From Avoscillospira sp045580485 (GTDB lineage: Bacteria > Bacillota > Clostridia > Oscillospirales > Oscillospiraceae), in the NCBI GenBank assembly GCA_045580485.1, contig JAZNNW010000044.1:1-64000 (forward strand): a DNA stretch of 64,000 nucleotides, read 5' to 3'. The notes beneath the pieces were generated by a model. It saw only the letters and a program-made list of their open reading frames with translations, was not told the DNA's origin and searched no databases. The translations under genes were made by a program, and so were the position numbers. Below, in pieces: positions 1 to 6,614 of the stretch (position 1 is the first letter of the stretch; every line of letters starts with the position of its first letter).

Positions 1-641
1 AATTTGTAAGAAAAAAAAAACACCCCGGCACAGCCGGCCTCTTTTTTTGCTTTCTTTTCTTTGGTCACCCAACCGACCACCTGCCCGGAAAGGACCACCG
101 TATACAGAGAGAACAGCATTCTCTGCCAGGGAATATAGCTGGCAGACAGAAGCAGCACGGTCAGATCACTGATAAGATAAAAGGTGGGCAGCTGCATCTT
201 TGTCAGCTTTCGGACACTCATGCCAAGGGCATCATCACCGCTGGGCGCACCGCCGTAGCGAATGGACAAACCACCGCCTCCGCCCACAAAGAAAGCGCCG
301 ATGGTAGCTGCCCAGAAGGGCATATCTGTCAATTCCGGCCAAAGGGGCGGCCACAGCTCACAGATGGCATAGGTGCCGGAAAAGGCTGCACCTGCCACGG
401 CGGAATAGACAATAAACCGCCAACCCAGGACCTTCAGTCCAATGGCATAGCAGATCAAATTGAGAACAAAACCGGAAATAGCCGGCGACACATCGAACCA
501 GTGCTCCAAAAGCAGGGTCATACCCAGCACGCCGCCCTCGGTCACATCGGCAAGGGCATGGATATTATAAAGGCCAAAGGCCTGAATGGCACCGCCGAGA
601 GCCAAAAGCAGCCACGGCAGAACCTTTTTGCGGAAAAACAC
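1..641 (-). CDS. YitT-family membrane protein, 3' end cut by window edge
   Basis: Partial integral membrane protein. The frame opens at a GTG (complement of 639-641) a few bases after an AAAGGAG ribosome site and stays open to base 1 without a stop, giving about 213 codons. It begins MFFRKKVLPWLLLALGG and shows repeated hydrophobic segments, a glycine-rich stretch (VGGGGGLSIRYGGAPSGDD) and a basic tail (TKEKKAKKEAG). The GGGxSIRYGGxxGGxD-like signature is typical of short YitT/DUF161 proteins, whose substrate is unknown. The last visible codons run through a GC hairpin plus T-run (see the terminator entry), so the real stop should lie just outside the window. Family call from motif memory, not a search. 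Confidence 0.7.
   Translation of the reverse strand, partial: MFFRKKVLPWLLLALGGAIQAFGLYNIHALADVTEGGVLGMTLLLEHWFDVSPAISGFVLNLICYAIGLKVLGWRFIVYSAVAGAAFSGTYAICELWPPLWPELTDMPFWAATIGAFFVGGGGGLSIRYGGAPSGDDALGMSVRKLTKMQLPTFYLISDLTVLLLSASYIPWQRMLFSLYTVVLSGQVVGWVTKEKKAKKEAGCAGVFFFSYK
9..40 (-). terminator. Terminator-like hairpin inside the last visible codons of the YitT gene
   Basis: On the minus strand CCGGC-TGT-GCCGG is followed by a run of ten T. The reading frame passes through it without a stop, so the gene end and its terminator appear to overlap or nearly so. Confidence 0.55.
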
Positions 642-670
642 AGTCAAAACTCCTTTGATTTCGTTCCGAT

Positions 671-699
671 ATTGTAATATGGCAGGCTGCAAAAGTCAA
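671..699 (-). promoter_or_regulatory. Sigma-A promoter for the YitT-family gene
   Basis: Reading the minus strand: TTGACT (699-694), 17-bp spacer, TACAAT (676-671). The start codon is about 30 bp downstream. It is divergent from, and does not overlap, the mntP promoter. Confidence 0.7.
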
Positions 700-716
700 G
701 TTTCCCCCTCTTTTCC

Positions 717-745
717 TTGACAACCATTTGCCTGCTTCTTATAAT
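717..745 (+). promoter_or_regulatory. Sigma-A promoter for mntP-like gene
   Basis: TTGACA (717-722), 17-bp spacer, TATAAT (740-745): a perfect consensus. The leader to the ATG at 780 is only about 28 nt, so there is no room for a yybP-ykoY manganese riboswitch. Confidence 0.85.
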
Positions 746-779
746 TACTCTTTGCATAACACTTTTGTGAGGATTTTTT

Positions 780-1364
780 ATGAGCTTCGGTTTTCGTCTG
801 ATCTTTCAGAGCATCCTTCTGGGCGTTGGGCTTGCCATGGATGCCTTTTCCGTTTCACTGGCAAACGGTCTCAATGAGCCCTGTATGAAAACCAGAAAAA
901 TGTGCGGCATTGCCGCTGTGTTTGCTGTGTTTCAGGCGCTGATGCCAATGATCGGCTGGATCTGCGTACATACCATCGTCCAGTATTTCCGATCTTTTGA
1001 AGTGCTGATCCCTTGGATCGCACTGATCCTGTTGGGTTATATCGGCGGAAAAATGCTGTTGGACGGTATCCGCAACAAAGATGAAGAATTCGTCTGCCAC
1101 AATCTCAGCCTTTCCTTGCTGCTGGTGCAGGGCGTAGCCACCTCCATCGATGCCCTTTCCGTAGGCTTTACCATTGCCGACTACGATCTGATCTCCGCCC
1201 TGATTTCCGTGCTGCTCATCGCCATTGTGACCTTTATCATCTGCTTTGCAGGTCTTGCCATAGGCAAAAAGGCCGGCACCAAGCTGGCAGGTAAAGCAGG
1301 TATATTGGGTGGCAGTATTCTCATTTTCATCGGGTTGGAAATCTTCATTACCAGCTTCTTCTGA
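780..1364 (+). CDS. mntP: MntP-like manganese efflux pump
   Basis: 194-aa integral membrane protein of the MntP (YebN/DUF204) family, predicted to export Mn(II) across the cytoplasmic membrane. It has the family layout of six hydrophobic segments in two related halves, each opening with a Gly/Asp motif: GVGLAMDAFSVSLANG near residues 16-31 and GVATSIDALSVGFTIA near 118-133; the paired DA-S motifs carry the conserved aspartates. Length is normal for the family. The ATG follows GTGAGGA by 6 nt. It is transcribed alone from a consensus promoter and ends at a bidirectional hairpin shared with the MATE gene. No Mn-sensing element is visible. Substrate assignment is by family. Confidence 0.88.
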   Translation: MSFGFRLIFQSILLGVGLAMDAFSVSLANGLNEPCMKTRKMCGIAAVFAVFQALMPMIGWICVHTIVQYFRSFEVLIPWIALILLGYIGGKMLLDGIRNKDEEFVCHNLSLSLLLVQGVATSIDALSVGFTIADYDLISALISVLLIAIVTFIICFAGLAIGKKAGTKLAGKAGILGGSILIFIGLEIFITSFF

Positions 1365-1367
1365 ACA

Positions 1368-1403
1368 TGAAAAGGACAACACCAATGGGTGTTGTCCTTT
1401 TCA
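1368..1403. terminator. Bidirectional terminator between mntP and MATE gene
   Basis: Long perfect stem: AAAAGGACAACACC pairs with GGTGTTGTCCTTTT across a 4-nt loop. It serves the convergent genes on both sides; the last base pairs include the stop codon of the MATE gene. Confidence 0.88.
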
Positions 1404-2750
1404 TCTGTTCAGCACATTTTTCTTCCATACATCCGACTTCCAACGGAAGTAGTGGCAAAGGGCACGAACGGCCTCGTCCATAAGTGTTGCAAGGAAGCAG
1501 CCGCTGAGTCCCATGCCCAAATGAAGGGCAAGCAGCCAGCTTCCGCCCACACTGACCAGCCAGCAAGACAGCACGCCCAGAATGGATGTAAACACAACAT
1601 CCTTGGCGCAAACGAGTCCCGAATTTCCGTAGATATTATTAAACGCTCTCCACAGTTCAATGCCGATATCGATCACAAACAGGATCTTTGCCGCTGCGAT
1701 GATGGACTGATCCTGCGTAAACAGGGACATGATCGATTCGCAGAACAGTAGAATCAGCAAAGAAAGCGAGAGGTTGAAACCGATGGCGATCCAGGCATTT
1801 TGCTTGATTAGTGCTTTTCCCTGTTCCAGCTTCCCCTGACCGAACAGGCGGCCCAGCATGACGGATGTGGCCGCAGAGAGAGAAAGAGAAAACACCGGCA
1901 CATAGTTCAAAATGTTATTCACAAACACATTTGTATTGACCGCTGTGTTGCCAAGGGAAGCAATCATACCTGTGGTGATACTGACAGAGAGGGTCCAGGA
2001 AACGGAGCTGCACACACTGGGAAACCCAATCATCCATATTTTTTTGATCCGTTCAAGGCTGATACCCGGAACCAGTTTCATGCTTCCGGAGCAGGCAATC
2101 ATCGCTGTAATGAGTGCAGCAGCCTGGCCAGCCACACCGGCCACAGACACACCGACGACCTTATTCCGGAACGGCAGCATATTGTTCACAACGAGTATGC
2201 ACAGCAGAACATTGACGATACCCGACAGCAAATTGGAAAGCAGCACGCTGAATGTTCTGCCTATACACCGTAAAGCCGAAAGCACACAGCCCAAAACAGA
2301 GGTCAGGAACAATGTGACAGACCGAATTCGAAGATAGGTCACGGCATAGGTGTAAGTAATTCCTTCTATGTGATACAAAGACATAATAGAGGGAGCCAAA
2401 ATACAGACCGCCAATCCAATCACGGCGGCACTTAAAAATGCAACAGACAAGGCCGAAGAAAACAGGCGCTGTGTCTCATGCTGATCGCCCCGACCCAAAG
2501 AATAGCTCATAAGGACCGCTGCGCCCAACGCAGAAAAGTTCAGCAGGGATGTCAGCACAGTGATCAGGGTCACGGTAATTCCAACAGCAGCAACTGCCTC
2601 AGAAGAGACTTTTGTAAGGGTAATTGTATGGATTGTATTCAGCAGCCGGGTGGAAATCTCCTGAACGATCAGAGGAAAAGCCAATCGCAGCAAGTTCAAA
2701 GAGCCACTCGGTCCGTCTATCTGCAAAATCAGTCTGTTTTTCATTGCCAT
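1401..2750 (-). CDS. MATE-family efflux transporter
   Basis: About 449-aa polytopic membrane protein of the MATE family, which exports drugs or metabolites against Na+ or H+. It shows about twelve hydrophobic segments in two halves, with LRLAFPLIVQEISTRLLN near the N-terminus and MLGRLFGQGKLEQGKALI around residue 300, a typical MATE inter-helix motif. Start is uncertain: GTG at 2753, ATG at 2750 and ATG at 2744 are in frame and none has a convincing ribosome site. A TATAAT (complement of 2761-2766) lies so close that the transcript could be leaderless. It is divergent from an AraC regulator that is its likely controller. The substrate cannot be told from sequence. Confidence 0.82.
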   Translation of the reverse strand: MAMKNRLILQIDGPSGSLNLLRLAFPLIVQEISTRLLNTIHTITLTKVSSEAVAAVGITVTLITVLTSLLNFSALGAAVLMSYSLGRGDQHETQRLFSSALSVAFLSAAVIGLAVCILAPSIMSLYHIEGITYTYAVTYLRIRSVTLFLTSVLGCVLSALRCIGRTFSVLLSNLLSGIVNVLLCILVVNNMLPFRNKVVGVSVAGVAGQAAALITAMIACSGSMKLVPGISLERIKKIWMIGFPSVCSSVSWTLSVSITTGMIASLGNTAVNTNVFVNNILNYVPVFSLSLSAATSVMLGRLFGQGKLEQGKALIKQNAWIAIGFNLSLSLLILLFCESIMSLFTQDQSIIAAAKILFVIDIGIELWRAFNNIYGNSGLVCAKDVVFTSILGVLSCWLVSVGGSWLLALHLGMGLSGCFLATLMDEAVRALCHYFRWKSDVWKKNVLNR

Positions 2751-2814
2751 CACCGTGTTTATTATAAAACATCTGCAAAATTATAAAATGACATCACACG
2801 GACAAATCCGGCTG

Positions 2815-2863
2815 CTATAAGTCGCTTAAACACAAATTTATTGCATTATGGCTGTAAGTTGCT
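2815..2863. promoter_or_regulatory. Candidate AraC-type direct-repeat operator
   Basis: CTATAAGTCGCT (2815-2826) and CTGTAAGTTGCT (2852-2863) match at 10 of 12 positions, in direct orientation, 37 bp apart. The second copy touches the -10 of the AraC gene. The position between regulator and divergent MATE gene fits an auto-regulatory AraC site. Confidence 0.4.
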
Positions 2864-2868
2864 ATAAT
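2841..2868 (+). promoter_or_regulatory. Promoter of the AraC regulator gene
   Basis: TTGCAT (2841-2846), 16-bp spacer, TATAAT (2863-2868), followed by GAGGTG and a TTG start at 2886. Confidence 0.6.
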
Positions 2869-2885
2869 ACCTTTGAGGTGATATT

Positions 2886-3764
2886 TTGATTTATTATCAA
2901 GGAAAAACCGATCAGCTGCCAAGGTTTCGCTTCTCCGGAAAAGAGCATCTAGTACCACCGACCATGCACAAATCCAGAACCACGGACTGCTGCATCCTTT
3001 ACTACATCGTTTCCGGTCATCTGCTTTTGGAAGAGGATGGCCAACGGTTGGAGTTACTACCGGGCGATGTTTGTCTATTCGGAAAAGGCGAAATGCAAAG
3101 GCCTTTGGCTTGCAGTGAATGTGCGTACTATTTTCTCCACTTCGATATGCCGCTCATTGCCGCAGATATTGAAGACGAAACCGCATTGCTTACCGGAATC
3201 CGAAACCGCTTTCTTGCCGATGTAATTCATACGGAACCTCAGCAAAACGAACTTTTCCTTCCCAGACAGTTTCACCTCAGTGGAAAAGCCACAAAAAAGG
3301 AAATGGAAAAATATTTTGAGGCAAACGGCACAAAGGAACGTTTTCGAAAAAGAGAATACCATACGAGCATTTCGGCCATCCGACTCCTCGAGTTTCTAAT
3401 CAATCTCTATCGGATCAATGCTGACCAAAAAATTGAAGCAGATCCTGTTGCGGAGAGCATTGTCTCATTCCTGGAAGAAAACTATTGGCAAAATATCACA
3501 GGACCGTTTTTAGAGGAGCATTTTCACTATAGCTTTGATTATCTCAACCGAAAGTTCAAAAGTGTCACCGGCAAGACCGTCTTCGCCTATCTGCGTGAAG
3601 TTCGTATCTCCAATGCCACCAAACTGTTGCAGATCAGTTCCCTGTCCGTCAGCGAGATTGCCCAGCAATGTGGATTTTGTGACCTTTACTATTTTTCCAG
3701 AGCCTACAAGAAAGAAACCGGAAAGGTACCGACCGCTGTCAGAACGCAAAAACCATCGGCATAG
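2886..3764 (+). CDS. AraC-family transcriptional regulator
   Basis: 292-aa regulator with an N-terminal cupin-like sensing domain and a C-terminal double helix-turn-helix. The sensing part includes VSGHLLLEEDGQRLELLPGDVC (residues ~44-65, a cupin beta-barrel pattern); the DNA-binding part spans roughly residues 190-290, with the AraC signature around VSEIAQQCGFCDLYYFSRAYK (258-278) and a KxxG-P-xxR ending. The start is TTG (2886), chosen because GAGGTG lies 5 nt upstream and no better start exists. It is divergent from the MATE exporter, which it probably controls; the inducer is unknown. The stop codon sits in the loop of a bidirectional terminator shared with tmk. Confidence 0.85.
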   Translation: MIYYQGKTDQLPRFRFSGKEHLVPPTMHKSRTTDCCILYYIVSGHLLLEEDGQRLELLPGDVCLFGKGEMQRPLACSECAYYFLHFDMPLIAADIEDETALLTGIRNRFLADVIHTEPQQNELFLPRQFHLSGKATKKEMEKYFEANGTKERFRKREYHTSISAIRLLEFLINLYRINADQKIEADPVAESIVSFLEENYWQNITGPFLEEHFHYSFDYLNRKFKSVTGKTVFAYLREVRISNATKLLQISSLSVSEIAQQCGFCDLYYFSRAYKKETGKVPTAVRTQKPSA

Positions 3765-3778
3765 AGCCGATGGTTTTT
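3748..3778. terminator. Bidirectional terminator between AraC gene and tmk
   Basis: AAAAACCATCGGC pairs with GCCGATGGTTTTT across a 5-nt loop that contains the AraC gene's TAG. A/T tails on both sides suit convergent transcription. Confidence 0.88.
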
Positions 3779-3780
3779 CG

Positions 3781-4413
3781 TTACACAATATAGGGTTTGA
3801 CCGCTTCCCAGACACGCTGGGCCACCACTTCCGGTGCAGCATTGGCATCGATAATTGCCACCCGCTCCGTATCCTTTGTCAGTTCAAAGGCCTTGAAGTA
3901 GTTTTTCCGAACAGCCAGAAGCCGTTCTTCCTTTTCATACAGCTCTGTATGGAGGCGGTTTTTGGCGATCCGCTCCAGAGCCACATCCACAGGAATATCC
4001 AGGAAGATATTTAAGGTGGGGCGAAGCAGCTCTGCGCTGAGGCGGTTGCACTCCATGACCCAGTTCATATCCATATCCACGCTGTTATAGGCATAGTTGG
4101 AAAAGTAATAGCGGTCGGTGACGACTGTAATACCCCGGTCAATCTCCTTGCACAGACCGTTGACTTCGTTGGTCAGATGATCCAGTCGGTCAGCGGCAAA
4201 AAGGCTGGTGATGACCCGTCCGTCAGCCTTCATACGACCGGTCAGAATCTGCCGCACCATGGTACCCACAGGACCTTCGGAGGGTTCACAGGTCTCATAG
4301 CACTTGAGCCCGTGATTTCGCAGCTGCTCCACGAGGGATTTGATCTGGGTACTCTTACCGGAGCCGTCAATGCCCTCAAAGGCAAAGAACAGACCTTTTT
4401 TTATATCATTCAT
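3781..4413 (-). CDS. tmk: Thymidylate kinase
   Basis: 210-aa dTMP kinase, converting dTMP to dTDP for DNA synthesis in the cytoplasm. Walker A is FEGIDGSGKST (residues ~13-23). FAADRLDH and the catalytic DRYYFSNYAY (starting near residue 99) are the thymidylate-binding motifs, and the length fits the family. It lies 3 nt after xpt (TAA, then ATG at 4413), so it is translationally coupled to it; both genes feed nucleotide pools. Transcription ends at the shared hairpin with the AraC gene. Confidence 0.93.
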   Translation of the reverse strand: MNDIKKGLFFAFEGIDGSGKSTQIKSLVEQLRNHGLKCYETCEPSEGPVGTMVRQILTGRMKADGRVITSLFAADRLDHLTNEVNGLCKEIDRGITVVTDRYYFSNYAYNSVDMDMNWVMECNRLSAELLRPTLNIFLDIPVDVALERIAKNRLHTELYEKEERLLAVRKNYFKAFELTKDTERVAIIDANAAPEVVAQRVWEAVKPYIV

Positions 4414-4416
4414 ATC

Positions 4417-4992
4417 TTATTCTTCCCGGAACACAAAGCCGTTTTCATCAGCCTGATCGATGATGGCCAGAGACTGAATATTGATACCGGCCTCACGGAT
4501 TCGGTCGCCGCCATGCTGGAAGCCCTTTTCCACCGCAACGCCGATACCCACCAGTTCTGCACCGGCTTCCCGCACGATATCGCACAGGCCACGCATGGCT
4601 TCACCGTTGGCCATGAAATCATCCACGATCAGAACCTTATCATCCTTGCAGATCCAATCCTTGCTGACCAGCAGGGTGACCTTCTTTTTATAAGTATAGG
4701 AGAAAATATCGCTGGCATACAGACCGCCTTCGATATTATCGCTCTTGGCCTTCTTGGCAAAGACCATGGGAACACCGAATTCCTTGGCAGTGATGGTGCC
4801 GAGGGCAATGCCGCTGGCCTCAGCCGTCAGGATCATGGTGATCTCCTGATCGCCAAAGCGACGCTTGAATTCCTTTGCGATCTCCTCCATCATCTGTATG
4901 TCAATACGGTGGTTCAGAAAACCATCTACCTTGACGATATTGCCGGGCAGAATCTTACCTTCTTTGACGATTTTATCTTTCAGTAATTTCAT
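4417..4992 (-). CDS. xpt: Xanthine phosphoribosyltransferase
   Basis: 191-aa purine-salvage enzyme: xanthine + PRPP gives XMP. The PRPP loop is VLIVDDFMANGEA (residues ~123-135), typical of Xpt, and MKLLKDKIVKEGKILPGNIVKVD matches the family N-terminus in pattern. The ATG at 4992 follows AAAGGCGG. First gene of an xpt-tmk pair. In Bacillus, xpt is often preceded by a purine riboswitch; here only about 40 nt separate it from the upstream terminator, so no such element exists and control must be different. Confidence 0.93.
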   Translation of the reverse strand: MKLLKDKIVKEGKILPGNIVKVDGFLNHRIDIQMMEEIAKEFKRRFGDQEITMILTAEASGIALGTITAKEFGVPMVFAKKAKSDNIEGGLYASDIFSYTYKKKVTLLVSKDWICKDDKVLIVDDFMANGEAMRGLCDIVREAGAELVGIGVAVEKGFQHGGDRIREAGINIQSLAIIDQADENGFVFREE

Positions 4993-5029
4993 GGGCCAGC
5001 CGCCTTTCTTTTGCTTTCATATATTATGC

Positions 5030-5066
5030 AAAAAAACTGTCGGAAAAGCAACCACCAATCCGACAA
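5030..5066 (-). terminator. Terminator of the DUF554 gene
   Basis: On the minus strand TGTCGGA ... TCCGACA encloses a 14-nt loop and is followed by AGTTTTTTT. It separates the DUF554 gene from xpt. Confidence 0.75.
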
Positions 5067-5073
5067 TTTTTCT

Positions 5074-5766
5074 TTAAAACAGACCGGACACTGCAAACCA
5101 GACCGCAGGAAGTACCAACGCAGGCAGCATATTGCCCACTTTGATCCGGTCTTTCGTCAGTCCGAGGATATTCATACCGGTGCCAATGAGCATGACGCCG
5201 CCTACGGCGCTCATTTCCGTCACCACGGCAGCAGACAGGAACGGCTCCACCAATCCTGCCAGAAGGGTCAGTGCACCCTGATAGACCAGCACAGCAGCGC
5301 CGGAGAACAAAACGCCCACGCCCATAGTGGCAGCAAAGGTCACAGCCATAACGCCGTCCAATGCAGACTTGGCAAAGATGGTGCTGTAATCTCCTCTCAA
5401 ACCTGCATCAAAGCTGCCCATAATGGCCATGGAGCCGACACAGAACAGCAGGCTTGCAGTGACAAAGCCCTCTGTGAACCGTCCTGCACCCTTTTTAGCC
5501 ACCTTGGATTTCAGCCAGTCGCCCACCACATCCAGACGGTGTTCAATCTTCAATGCCTCACCGATGATCGCACCCACTGCCAGACACAAAATGACGATCA
5601 AAATATTGGAAGTGGTGATGGAACTGGTGATACCAATGACCATGACGCAAATGCCCAGAGCATTGACGACAGTCTTGGTATGTTCTTCCTTCAGCCGTCC
5701 GCCCAGAAGCAGACCCAGCAGACCTCCCAGAACCACAACGACGGCATTGACAACAGCAGCGATCAT
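5074..5766 (-). CDS. DUF554 family membrane protein
   Basis: 230-aa polytopic membrane protein of the DUF554 (YdfK/YqgA) family; function not established, transport suspected. It has about seven hydrophobic segments, an N-terminal glycine-rich helix (VVVVLGGLLGLLLGGRL, residues ~8-24), a conserved GSMAIMGSFDAGLRGD loop (~112-127) and a late MLIGTGMNILGL helix. The start is ATG 5766 after GAAGGAAT; an upstream in-frame ATG at 5832 has no ribosome site and would add a non-membrane extension. It stands alone, with its own terminator. Confidence 0.87.
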   Translation of the reverse strand: MIAAVVNAVVVVLGGLLGLLLGGRLKEEHTKTVVNALGICVMVIGITSSITTSNILIVILCLAVGAIIGEALKIEHRLDVVGDWLKSKVAKKGAGRFTEGFVTASLLFCVGSMAIMGSFDAGLRGDYSTIFAKSALDGVMAVTFAATMGVGVLFSGAAVLVYQGALTLLAGLVEPFLSAAVVTEMSAVGGVMLIGTGMNILGLTKDRIKVGNMLPALVLPAVWFAVSGLF

Positions 5767-5910
5767 GAAAATTCCTTCTTTTGAAAAGATTAAAAGGGCT
5801 TCCAAAGCCCCAACATAGTTATCATAACACAAAATCCCAAAAAACGCCAGTAGAACATTTATCAGATTTTTTATTTATTTTGCGAATTTACAGGACAGAA
5901 AAATTATAGT

Positions 5911-6240
5911 ATGCTGAAGCCACAAAGGAACTCCGCAAGGGAGTTAAGAATTTACCTACAGAAAGGACTGATTCCAATGTACAATGAAGACGCCACCAAA
6001 CAATATGAAAGGAATGAGTCCCATGTACTGAGATGAGCCTTAGGGCCAGATCATAACGCTGCGGATGCGTGATCCGTTCAATATAAATGAGTATATTCGT
6101 TGATCGTCGGCTCACAGGCTCTCCGATAAGAGCTGTTTATATAGGAGACGAAAGGAAACAACAAATATAAATCAGCAAATTAAATCATTCAAAATACCAA
6201 CTCCACCCACGGCCATCGGCCGTGGGTGTTCTTTTCTTTT
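5911..6240 (+). ncRNA. Structured non-coding RNA candidate ending in a strong terminator
   Basis: About 320 nt without a coding frame but full of paired segments. Seen: AACTCC-GCAA-GGGAGTT hairpin (~5928-5946); GGACTgATTCC (~5965-5975) against GGAATgAGTCC (~6011-6021); GAGCC (~6034-6038) against GGCTC closing a junction; inside it GATCA...CGC with GCG.TGATC (~6048-6074), then a TCAATATA/TATATTCGTTGA hairpin; GCTCT-ccgata-AGAGC (~6118-6134); and the terminator. A TATAGT -10 at 5905-5910 gives a plausible 5' end, although the only nearby -35 (TTGCGA) has a 19-bp spacer. The downstream rpmE has its own promoter, so this looks like an independent RNA. Known candidates are large Firmicutes RNAs such as the raiA motif; 6S looks unlikely because no single long closing stem is seen. 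Confidence 0.6.
6204..6240 (+). terminator. Intrinsic terminator of the ncRNA
   Basis: Perfect 11-bp stem CACCCACGGCC/GGCCGTGGGTG with a 3-nt loop, followed by TTCTTTTCTTTT. No coding sequence precedes it within 400 bases on this strand. Confidence 0.92.
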
Positions 6241-6254
6241 ATTTTTCGAAAAAA

Positions 6255-6287
6255 ACACTTGCAAAACGAAAACAAGTGTGTTATCAT
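6255..6287 (+). promoter_or_regulatory. rpmE promoter overlapped by an inverted repeat
   Basis: TTGCAA (6259-6264), 17-bp spacer, TATCAT (6282-6287). An inverted repeat ACACTTG (6255-6261) / CAAGTGT (6273-6279) with an 11-nt centre covers the -35 and much of the spacer, as a repressor operator would. Confidence 0.65.
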
Positions 6288-6348
6288 ACCATGGCGAATG
6301 AAATTAGAGGGCTATGCCCTTTTACCACACGAGAAAGAGGTGAACAAC

Positions 6349-6549
6349 ATGAAGGAAGGCATCCATCCCAACTACGAACAGACTACCATTCGTTGTGCGT
6401 GCGGCGAGGTGATCGAGACCGGTTCCACTAAGAAGGACATCCGCGTCGAAATCTGCTCCAAGTGTCACCCTTTCTATACCGGCAAGCAGAAGCTGGTTGA
6501 CACTGGTGGACGTGTTGATCGTTTCAACAAGAAGTACGGTCTGAAGTAA
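6349..6549 (+). CDS. rpmE: 50S ribosomal protein L31
   Basis: 66-aa large-subunit protein L31 of the zinc-binding (C+) type: cysteines at RCACGEV (residues ~16-18) and CSKCHPFYTG (~36-45), a conserved YTGKQK and an RFNKKYG ending. The ATG at 6349 is chosen because AGAGGTGA lies 7 nt upstream and the protein then has the exact family length; the frame is open further upstream but without a ribosome site. The leader carries a small GAGGGC-TAT-GCCCTT hairpin just before the ribosome site. It has its own promoter and terminator; hflX follows, probably by read-through. Confidence 0.95.
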   Translation: MKEGIHPNYEQTTIRCACGEVIETGSTKKDIRVEICSKCHPFYTGKQKLVDTGGRVDRFNKKYGLK

Positions 6550-6556
6550 TTACCGT

Positions 6557-6586
6557 AGCCCGCACCCTATTGGTGCGGGCTTTTTT
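6557..6586 (+). terminator. Terminator after rpmE
   Basis: AGCCCGCACC/GGTGCGGGC stem with a CTATT loop and six T. hflX begins only 29 nt later with no clear promoter of its own, so some read-through is likely. Confidence 0.88.
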
Positions 6587-6614
6587 CATTTCTCATGAAA
6601 ATCTTGGAGAATCT

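Noticed and set aside
660..780. yybP-ykoY manganese riboswitch before mntP
   Set aside because: The -10 box is 35 bp from the ATG, leaving too short a leader.
4993..5073. Purine riboswitch before xpt
   Set aside because: Only about 40 nt lie between the upstream terminator and the start codon, and no purine aptamer sequence is seen.
5911..6240. tmRNA or 6S RNA
   Set aside because: No tRNA-like ends or tag-peptide frame, and no single long closing stem with a central bubble.
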